Source: Nemopilema nomurai (taxonomy: Eukaryota > Cnidaria > Scyphozoa > Rhizostomeae > Rhizostomatidae). From it: a stretch of 64,000 bases of DNA. A model generated the notes under the pieces. The model was not told the DNA's origin and searched no databases. It worked only from the letters and a program-made list of their open reading frames with translations. The first letter of the stretch is position 1; the number at the start of each line of letters is the position of its first letter. A program made the position numbers and the translations under genes. The DNA is taken from the NCBI GenBank assembly GCA_003864495.1, contig ML133426.1, positions 434,001 through 498,000 on the forward strand. The letters run 5' to 3'. Of the stretch, positions 29,666-40,100 are shown piece after piece.

Positions 29666-29882
29666 AGCCCCGGCAAAACGACTGGACATTTTCACTGAAC
29701 ATGCACTGGACAAATGTCCAGCGTAAATGTTGCGTCGTTTTGCCACCTTGTCCAGTCTTGTTCAGTGATGTTGAGTGTTGTTCAGTCGATTTTGAAGGTA
29801 ATCAAAAATGTTCAGTGGACAGGATTAAAATTCTTTTGTTCATAGATGTTGTAGAGAAATGTCCAGTCGTTTTGCCGGGGCT
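29666..29882. mobile_element. PIF/Harbinger-like MITE with TTA target duplication
   Basis: A 217-base non-coding element. Its ends are near-perfect inverted repeats of about 26 bases starting AGCCCCGGCAAAACGACTGG. The element is flanked on both sides by TTA (29663-29665 and 29883-29885), read as a 3-bp target-site duplication. TTA/TAA duplications are characteristic of PIF/Harbinger transposons. Subterminal copies of the TCCAGT and TTCAGTG words fill the inside. There is no room for a transposase, so it is non-autonomous. Confidence 0.82.
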
Positions 29883-31261
29883 TTAGTTCGCTGGGCGCTT
29901 AGCTAGGTTGTCTTTTCGCCTAGGTGTTTTGGGGTCTGTCTATATTTCAATGGAAAATCCCATTCTATGCAGGAAAAAAATAATTCAGTCTATTCGATCT
30001 ATTTCAGCCAGTGCTTTCAAGTTTTAAACTGGAAGGCTTTCTTATTGTTGCAGTTTCTGCTGACAATGCAAACCAAAGCTTACATTGCAATTTGCGCTCA
30101 GCCTTTTCACATGAAAGGATTTTAACGCTTATCATCTCTGTAAAGTGGCGAGAGCTCTTCACAACCTTATATAGAAACAAGATGCATCAGAAAAACCAGG
30201 TCAAAAATATCTAGTTACTTCAAAATGTCAAAAAACCAATGCAGCAGTGTTCTGAAATAATCAAGGGAGAAATAATTAATACAGATGGAGTTTTGGCATT
30301 CGTTGAGTTTTGGCACCCTTTCAAATGTTCTTCGTTGATTCTGTTACAGTCGTCCTTGTTTTGAACAACCTCTCGTTAATGCCATTGGGATTGTTAACAG
30401 CTTTAGGTTTTCGATGCAGTGAAGAAAACAAGTTGGTGCCTATGGGCTGACCCAGCTGCTTCTTGAACCACTCGCCATGCTAAAACTTTTAAAGCAGCCA
30501 AAATGGGGGACAATCACTGCTCTCTAATAAGACTTTTTTGGAGATCGATGGGGATACATTTCCGACCAGCGCGAAAGGAATGTTATGGTTTCATTTGGTT
30601 TTGCTTCGTTGTCTCTATTTTGTAGATGACTTTAGTGTGTTTTGACTTTCAGGACAATAACATGTCTTTGACGTACCGTCTTTTACCAAGTTTTTTTGCA
30701 GCAAATCCTTGAACAGTTGCTAATTACAGCAAGTGATATGCAATTTTACAACAATGAAAGTCGCGATTGCCATATTAGAATTTCTCCGCAGACAATACGA
30801 TTTTTTTCTGCAAGCCGTTTCAGCTATGTGGCAATCCTGCTCTCCAGCTTTCCAGCAGATAAGGTTTGGGTAAAAAATGGTCAGTTAATCGGAGTGAACT
30901 ATGTTACCCAAAAGATATACCTAGACTTTTCTTTCAATAGTTTGAAGCGAGGGGTGTCGAGTGGAGTCATTCTGAAGACGACTTTGATGACATATGCTGT
31001 AAACTCCATTTTTCATATCCTCATTTATTAACACCCCGATTATGTATTTCATGCAAAATGTCTCCCACCCATTTTTCTATCAAAACAAAGAAAATTCACC
31101 TATCATAGAAACAAATTTGCTATTTCCTAAAAGTTTGAGTCGTGTTAAAAACAAATATGTAAGTTGAATTTGAATTCTCAGCCCCTTCCCTAAGCATTTC
31201 CCATTTATAGCATTTTTAAAGATGCTAACCACCTCCTTATTAGACCCCCCTACATTAGGAG

Positions 31262-32010
31262 CTTGAGAGTAGCGATGCTATAGTTTGTAGAAGTAATCTT
31301 TATGCAGACGATACAGACAAAGTCATATCTGAAAAGAGTGCCGAAAAACTTGAACGCAAACTCAATGTAGAGCTAGATAAAGTAGAAATTTCAAACAACG
31401 AGCTGACACTTAATGAAAGGCAAACCATGTAAGTGATCTTGGAGCAGAGAAGATTAAAAGAAATATGCAAATAGCTTGGAGTTTACCTTGACCGTCAACA
31501 TAGCTGGAAAGAGCATCTCAAAAAACATGTAGAAAACTGGTGTCAAAAATGGGAAGATAGAACGAAAATTTTTTATCTAACATCCCATAAAAGGAAACCC
31601 CTTATCAACAGCTTCGTAATAACATATTTCAACTACGGTAGTAAAATTGGGCTTTTTTCTAAGAAGGCATGCTTGAAGACCCTTGCATGGAGATGAAAGC
31701 TCAAAACAAGCGAGGTAAAAATTGCAATCAAGGAGACATTGTGCTTCTTTGCAGAAAGATAAAGCAACACCGACATTTTCAACGATCTCATAAATGTTTC
31801 CAGGACTGTTTCCAGGATTAAAAAATGATGTGCATGGATAATAAAGATCAGCAAAATGCAAAAAGTTTTATGCCTCACTAAAAGGAAGCACCCTTGACAA
31901 ATTAAACTTTCAGAGCAAGGGCTGCTAAGATATGGAGCAACAAAAGAAAGTTAACCAGTCTGCTCCTTTGCTATGCAGCCCTTAAATATTTATTTATTGT
32001 CTTAAGATCT
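31262..32010 (+). pseudogene. degenerate non-LTR retrotransposon reverse transcriptase
   Basis: Conceptual translation in shifting frames gives the reverse-transcriptase catalytic core NLYADDTDKVIS (from about 31290). This is followed by the LINSFVITYFNYG block about 300 bases later, and a terminal RAAKIWSN block resembling the end of CR1/L2-type LINE ORF2. Several stops and frameshifts interrupt it. No 5' part or poly-A tail is seen. It is a dead fragment on the plus strand. Confidence 0.75.
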
Positions 32011-33143
32011 TCGTCGTATTGACTTTTAAAATCTATTTATTGTATTAGTGGCACTAATCATTCTATTTGACTGTGTTTTATTTATAGTGTGTCCAGTGTA
32101 ACAATTGAGCCTTCTATTAATAGGCTACCCACTCCAAACAATAGCTGTCATTATGACTATAACATTGCGAAGGTTTTTAATTATTTTCTTAGCGTTAACA
32201 GAATCTCGACTTTACCGCGGCCATCTCTAAGCTCAGAATACAATATCAAAAACAATGTGGCTTTGCATGAAAAATCTGATGAAAAGAGATTCTCAGAAGA
32301 CCAAACAGGATCTAATTGACATTCAAAGTCTGAATAAAAAACTCAGACTGGTTTATATAAAAAACTGACATGCATCAATTTCTCGACAACTTTGATTTAT
32401 TTTGCATGCTTTTGATATGGGAGTGTCGAACTGATTTTAGTTAGTTATTTGCGACATTGTTTTGTTCGTTCCGTTGCGCTAGTCCGCAAAGTACATTTAT
32501 GACGTGTAGTTAGATTAGGACTGGGACCTAGTTTTTAGGCCGTTTTTTAGAATTTCGTGAGCATGTTGAATTTTGTTACAAAATCGGAGCGTGAGAATAC
32601 AATTTTCGGGATTATTACAATTAGTGACGGTGTGCCTAAACAATTTGGTACATCTGGCGATCCTGCTACAATTTGTGAGGGTGTACCTTGACAAAGTTTA
32701 CAAAATTCGGTATAGTGTTGTATAAATGTAATTATTTAAAAAAAATTCGTGCTGTACCCATAAAACATGTGTATACTGCTGAAATTTTACCCAAAGTTAA
32801 GTTTCTTTATTGCAAAAGTAGCAGCTCAATTATAACCCTTCGTTTTTGCTGTCAAGACTTTCTTGGTGAAGGTTTTCCCCCGGAGTTTTCACTGGTTTTT
32901 TCCCCATTGTACTCTGCCTCTTTCTGATGTTCACGATTACGTTTAATAACGTCATTTATATCGCGTGCACATTGGCATGTCAACAGGAAAACAGAAGACT
33001 AGGAGGTGCTCTGAATCTATTTTTACTCAACCAATCAATGTCTCGATTTCTGTCATGTGATTACAATAAATATTATGATTGGTTAAATATCCAGTCAAAC
33101 CGGTTTCAAACCAGTTTGCTACAGAGGAAACAAAGGCTTGTTA

Positions 33144-36100
33144 TTTAGACGTGACGAAGCAGATGTTCGAAAGCTTTTGTGTGGTACGGAGTGAGAAAGA
33201 GTCGTCGAAGAAATCGAAGTTAGGCCACAGATACATCGCATCTAGGAGGGAAATTGTACTCGGCATCGTCCGAAAAGTAGTCCTAAAACTTAAAAATGTG
33301 TTGCGGACAAGATAATGTAATGATAAAAAGTCAGAAGGATGTTCGGAAACTCTTATCATCGGCGATTCGAAAGAGGAGATACAACCGAAATCGAAGACAC
33401 CCGAGTATGTGCGTTGATGCGGTTCTTGCATCGACCATTAATTTATTAAAAGACGAGGAACTTACAAATAAAATCCTTGAATCGAAAAGTCGTAAAAGGG
33501 TATCTACGTTTTCAACAGATCAATTACGAAGAAAAAGAAGCAGATGGGACATGAAGACTCGGGAAGTTAGAAGTTTCGACGACGAATTCGAGAGGCTGAC
33601 AGGTATGGACTCGTTCTTTGAGAAGCTCAGGGAGGTTTCTCGCAGAAATTTAAGCGATCAGTGTCCCCATGGAGGAAATAATCAAGAATCAACACCAGCT
33701 TGTTTATCATGATGAATGGTCTCGACACCATATGTTAGGTAATTTTCTCCGAATATCGTGCAAAAAATGCGAAAATTACGGAGGTCAAAACATGGCGGAA
33801 ACTGGGGAAGATGCGCAGGCTGGATTACCGGTGGGCATGTTGAGCAACCTCAAGACGAAAGCTTGGTCAACGCAAAAATATCCAAGGGATGAATGGCATG
33901 GGACAGTTATCCAGCGATGTTTATAAACTTGCAACTTTAACGCGTTAATTGCAGTTGCCGTATGACAAAAACCAGATGTTTTTTGTATCTCACATAAAGG
34001 ATCAAATTGTTGAGAACCGTCATTTTCAAGTAACTGTTTTAGTTGATAATGTTTACTGTGGATGTAAATATTTGCCTTGAAGTTTCAAATTTTGTTTGTT
34101 ACCTTTCAGTTGTTAACATTGTGTTTTGAGTACCACTGAACCCAATGGAAGATACAAAGTCAAATGGAAAAAGCCCTTGTCAGTTTGACGGTAAACAGTT
34201 AAGTCTTTGCCTTGAAGCTGAAAACTTTTATGTTTGTTTCATGGACCAAGAAATTTGTTGGCACGAATTTTATTAGTTAGTATTCTTGTAACCCAGCAAA
34301 TGCTCACTTTGCTTCAATCTTCATTCAGTCTTGCAGTACCTACCTAGTATTTAAGTCTCCTTTATTCTTTGTGAAAGGCAAGTATTGTTGAAGGCCATAC
34401 TTCTATAGATATTTCTGGAAAACATTATCAATTTCTGCCCTTGTAAAACACAATCATCAAAGGTTGGTCTGCTTGGTACGAGTCAGGGTTAAGTCTGAAG
34501 GTAAATTTGCCTATAACCATGTCAATCTTACACGCAGTGCTGTTTATGGTTGACTAACCAAAGAAACAGTGGATTGGTGTTTGTTTTGGCTCAAGGATAT
34601 CAAGATCCTGAAGATGTTCCTGCCATTGTCAAGGATTTAAATGGTGAAACTTTGATCTTAGAACTAATTTTCTGTTTATTTAAACCGTGTACATACCAAG
34701 TCATTTGTTGATAGCATGTATAGTTATTTAAACAACCATTCCGGTAAAATTTTTCATACAAATAGCATTATTGAAGCTACATTTGGCCTGGTTTCTGCTA
34801 ATTTTATCTGCTGCTGGTGTTCTCCCAATTGCTTCTATGAAAGGATCCTTAAATAGGAATTCCTAAATAGGATCTTGATTGAGAGAGAGTTTGATTAACT
34901 GTGGTAGGAAAGCCTTGTTATTGTTCTTTGAATCTGCTGATCTTAACTATTTCCACCTATTCAGTGTTTCATTTGTTGACCATATAAAAGTGAAATATTA
35001 TTTGTGAGGATTCAAATCACATTTACCCCATTATATATCTGTAGCTCTATATGAAGAAGTCACATGTTGCTGAGAAAGACGCTCATGTTTGGAAAGCTGT
35101 TACCAGTGAAAGGCTTTCATATGTGGTATTTGGCATTGGCTTGTATATTAGATATGCAGTTGTTTCTAGAGTTGACACTGTTGACTTAACCATGACATAT
35201 CTTGTTCACAAGTTCTGACTTCATTTGTATGAAATAAGTGTTCCATCTGTTGTAATTTTGAAATTTTCAAAGGCACTCTGGATGCAGAAAGTATGCAAGT
35301 GATTTATTGTCTGCTGTGTTCTGTATAGTAAGACATGTACAAAAATATTATTAACTTGTCAAATGCATTTTCTTAAGTGCAAGGTATTTTGTGCTCAGCT
35401 AGTGTTAGTTTTTCTCACCTTTATGCTTTGTCCAATTTTATGAGCCAATAAAAATTTTGCTCAGGATGAGTCTGGAGGTGTTTCAACAAACAGAATATAT
35501 CGTGGAGCTAAGTGCAGTGAGAAAAACCTTCATTTTGAAAAATCTCATGTATGGCAGTGAAACTGAGTTCCCATTTACAGACATGTTGGGTATAAGTCCA
35601 ACCAACATTGCAGAGAAACTTTATTGTGTTGTAATGCACACTATGGTATGTGATCATAATTATCTCCAATATCATTGACAATTAGAGTTTGGCTTGAGAA
35701 CAAATCACACTTGAAAATGTAGCTTTGGTTTTTAACCAATGTCATCATTTCATGCTTTTAGAGCTTAAGATTGATAGAGTTATTCAAATTTTAAAGTCAG
35801 CCTTCTTTTCTGTGACATTAAATTTTGAAAAATTTCATTTTCCAAACTCAACATAGGCATTTATGCTGAGCAATCACAATTGCTTGCAAAGTTGGCAATG
35901 TAACGGGCAAAAAAGTCTTCACGGCTAGGGAAGCATGAAAGCTTTTCTGGAGGGCTTTTGGCATGTGATTTGTGAAGGGTACACGTGAGTACGCAAAGCT
36001 TGAGTGTTGGTTTTATGGCCTCAAATGTTTGTTTTCTGCATCAAATCTGAGAGGAAGTACTAGATTTCAGGGGAGAGTTTTTACCAGTAGCAATTTTTCA

Positions 36101-37193
36101 CAGCACAAACATTTTACAAAATCACAATGTGAAAGCAAATTAACAATAGTTTTCTGTGAAGTTGTAGGTTAAAGTTTAACAAGGTACCATGTAGATGGGT
36201 TTAATTTGTTGTTGCTTGCTAGTGACTCCATTCTCTAATAAATCTTAGGTTTAGCCCAATAAAGCAGGGTAGCCTGTGAAGTTTTTTGAAAAGGCCAACT
36301 AATCAGAATTCATAGATAAAAAGCAAAGTTATATAATGCTAAAAAGTCTCAAGTTTTCATTTGGTAAGAATTGATTATGATTATAATGCTTTCTCAAGGA
36401 GGCACAGTTGTTAAATCAGTCAACAAAAATGGATGGTTTTGCTATTTTACCAGTAATGAATATAAAGACAGGACATTTGGTTGCCAAATGAAATTTGGTT
36501 TTGAAGCTGGCGCAACTGCCAAGATAAAGAAAAACACCCTATAACGAAATGCAGCGGTTTCGAGTCGAATTTCTATTGCGGCTAGGCCCACATACCTGAA
36601 ATTGGGAGCAGCAAAATTTGGTGAAATGATTCTCTTGTCATCAACTCGCAAGCCAAGCAGGGGTGAATTCACCCTTTGCTCTAAGAAGACTAAGTTCTAT
36701 TTTGGCAATCTACCAACCAGTCTACAGAATAGCTAGAGAGATCTACAGAATTCATGGGTGTCTCTGAAGAGAGAGAGGGAGCTGCAACCTATCACTTACT
36801 CAAAAGCAAGAATCGGACTAAACCTAAAGAAGTTTCCTACACCAATCCATCTGCAATATTACAACAGTACAACCTCTCATGAAATGGTTAGGCACGTAAT
36901 CTCCTTTTGCTGCTGATACCCAACTATAAGACTTCCTGTGTTCTTGAATATCTCAACTCTGGTGAGTTCAGCTAAACTATTACTTGAAACATTTGCTTTT
37001 TTGAAACCTCTACAAATATTCAACTTGATTTACACACGACAATGTCCAACTTGTTATTTTGGTGCTGCAATTGTTAAAATCAGAGTTTGCTTTTTGCCAA
37101 AGTAGATATTATACTGGATATACCTTTTTACAGCACCAATGAAAAAAGCTTAAAGGAAAATCCGACTATGAATAGAGCAACCCGTTTTCTGCT
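33144..37193 (+). other. region with coding-like stretches, unassigned
   Basis: A G+C-richer block at about 33140-33710 holds an ORF at 33296-33712. Its conceptual protein is very basic, with two Arg/Lys clusters resembling a bipartite nuclear localisation signal. It has a usable splice donor at 33602 and CCAAT boxes upstream near 33031 and 33076. This looks like a gene 5' end. Further coding-like segments occur at about 34593-34645 (LVFVLAQGYQDPEDVPAIV), 35053-35128 and 36775-36880. I could not join them in phase, and I recognise no family. They may be a fast-evolving gene or an eroded transposon ORF. Confidence 0.25.
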
Positions 37194-40100
37194 AAAAGCC
37201 TCTGAAACAACGTATGACGATTTGCAAAATTTGTTTCTGATGAAAATTTCCGTTGCTCGCTTTCTGTCACTTGATATGTTAACTGAACCTTGTCTGCAAT
37301 GATTGTTTATGACGACTGCTTGTTTGGAAAAACTTACTTGATCATATGCTGGAGATGTCTGCAAGAAGCCCATGTCATTTGCTTGGTTGCTTAGGCGTGA
37401 AGTAGGGTAGGAAGAGAAGTTGTTCTTTCAGCGTGTCGGTTCACTGGCACAAGGCGTTGGGCGAAGACGCTTGTCTCACGGATGCGAATCGAGCGCAAGC
37501 AGCAACGGCGGCAGCAGCAGCAACGACGGCGGCGCCAAGGTACACACCTACCGTCTCCTCACACTGTCTCCTCGTCACACTTCAGATAGCCTTGATGATG
37601 AATAAGTAGTGCATTTTTGGTATTGCGATTTCATACAACTGGAAGGGTAGCAAAACGTGTCTCTTGTTTCTGCGAATGTATGCAACCGAACGGGAGGGCC
37701 GGTGAAATAGATGGTCTCATGATTTGACGATCCCCGATTGTGATGCCATCGCTTGGGCAGAGAAAAGTACGAAGGCGACGTCCCTTTAGTGAATAGTTGG
37801 TGCAGTCGAAGAATGTCGTCTCTCAGTCAGTGGCGTAGGCGAACCGTTCTAAGAAGGAGCGACCTTTTGAGCGAGGCAGAAAACATCGCAGAAATCATCA
37901 CGGCTTGTAGTAGCATGGACCCTGGCTTCTAGCTATAACTAGTGAAGACTGTCCGGTGAAGGAAAACAGGACGATTACTAGAACGGCCGTAAGAGTAGGA
38001 CGGAACGAAGCTCCCCTTCACTGCAGCGAAGCTGGTTTGGATCTCCTCTCTCTTGACGATAGGTAGCGCGGGTTGCCGATTTTTGACAAGATTGCTAATT
38101 CACCCTGTCTTGAGCAAAAAGCGCAACAAGGATGGTAGTAAAGTGAAAAAGTCTCTTGGTCACCAGAACCCGATGCTTTTGTAAACTCGCTCTCTTTCTC
38201 CCCTAAGTCAATGGTGAGTTTCGCCAAGATACTTGTCTATGTTTCTTGTTATGTTTTTGCACACGCCAATGCACACACGAACATGAAATTTACTGTTTGA
38301 ATTGTAGTTGTTTTTGATCTGTTTTGAAAATCTACAATGCGATTTTTCTGCTCTGTATTTCGACTTGTCCGAACGTGACTCTAATTTCATTTGAATGCAT
38401 GTGATTTCGGGGTGGGTGGGGTCGTCTGACAGTTTGTTCTAAATTTCTACCTAGGTGTTTCCGCTCTGTTGAGGGACCGGAGGAGAGAACTAGTGTTGTG
38501 CGAAAAGCCTCTGAAACAACGTATGACGATTTGCAAAATTTGTTTTCTGATGAAAGTTTCCGTTGCTCGCTTTCTGTCACTTGATATGTCAACTGAACCT
38601 TGTCTGCAATGATTGTTTATGACGACTGCTTGTTTGGAAAAACTTACTTGATCATATGCTGGAGATGTCTGCAAGAAGCCCATGTCATTTGCCAGGTTGC
38701 TTAGGCGTGAAGTAGGGTAGGAAGAGAAGTTGTTCTTTCAGCGTGTCGGTTCACTGGCACAAGGCGTTGGGCGAAGACGCTTGTCTCACGGATGCGAATC
38801 GAGCGCAAGCAGCAACGGCGGCAGCAGCAGCAACGACGGCGGCGCCAAGGTACACACCTACCGTCTCCTCGCACTGTCTCCTCGTCACACTTCAGATAGC
38901 CTTGATGATGAATAAGTAGTGCATTTTTGGTATTGCGATTTCATACAACTGGAAGGGTAGCAAAACGTGTCTCTTGTTTCTGCGAATGTATGCAACCGAA
39001 CGGGAGGGCCGGTGAAATAGATGGTCTGATGATTTGACGATCCCCGATTGTGATGCCATCGCTTGGGCAGAGAAAAGTACGAAGGCGACGTCCCTTTAGT
39101 GAATAGTTGGTGCAGTCGAAGAATGTCGTCTCTCAGTCAGTGGCGTAGGCGAACCGTTCTAAGAAGGAGCGACCTTTTGAGCGAGGCAGAAAACATCGCA
39201 GAAATCATCACGGCTTGTAGTAGCATGGACCCTGGCTTCTAGCTATAACTAGTGAAGACTGTCCGGTGAAGGAAAACAGGACGATTACTAGAACGGCCGT
39301 AAGAGTAGGACGGAACGAAGCTCCCCTTCACTGCAGCGAAGCTGGTTTGGATCTCCTCTCTCTTGACGATAGGTAGCGCGGGTTGCCGATTTTTGACAAG
39401 ATTGCTAATTCACCCTGTCTTGAGCAAAAAGCGCAACAAGGATGGTAGTAAAGTGAAAAAGTCTCTTGGTCACCAGAACCCGATGCTTTTGTAAACTCGC
39501 TCTCTTTTCCCCCTAAGTCAATGGTGAGTTTCGCCAAGATACTTGTCTATGTTTCTTGTTATGGTTTTTGCACACGCCAATGCACACACGAACATGAAAT
39601 TTACTGTTTGAATTGTAGTTGTTTTTGATCTGTTTTGAAAATCTACAATGCGATTTTTCTGCTCTTATTTCGACTTGTCCGAACGTGACTCTAATTTCAT
39701 TTGAATGCATGTGATTTCGGGGTGGGTGGGGTCGTCTGACAGTTTGTTCTAAATTTCTACCTAGGTGTTTCCGCTCTGTTGAGGGACCGGAGGAGAGAAC
39801 TAGTGTTGTGCGAAAAGCCTCTGAAACAACGTATGACGATTTGCAAAATTTGTTTTCTGATGAAAGTTTCCGTTGCTCGCTTTCTGTCACTTGATATGTC
39901 AACTGAACCTTGTCTGCAATGATTGTTTATGACGACTGCTTGTTTGGAAAAACTTACTTGATCATATGCTGGAGATGTCTGCAAGAAGCCCATGTCATTT
40001 GCCAGGTTGCTTAGGCGTGAAGTAGGGTAGGAAGAGAAGTTGTTCTTTCAGCGTGTCGGTTCACTGGCACAAGGCGTTGGGCGAAGACGCTTGTCTCACG

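Larger units (their letters stand above)
29258..33143. other. gene-poor region with mobile-element remnants
   Basis: Upstream flank of the oxidase gene followed by non-coding DNA. It holds the MITE at 29666-29882 and the reverse-transcriptase remnant at 31262-32010, described separately. The ORF at 30696-31031 has no recognisable domain or splice context. I see nothing else. Confidence 0.5.

Noticed and set aside
30696..31031. 111-codon plus-strand ORF
   Set aside because: No conserved motif and A+T-rich composition like the flanks; chance ORF.
39328..39537. Minus-strand ORF beginning MAKLTIDLG in array units
   Set aside because: Present in three copies but destroyed by a one-base indel in unit 4, with no splice or domain support; probably antisense noise.
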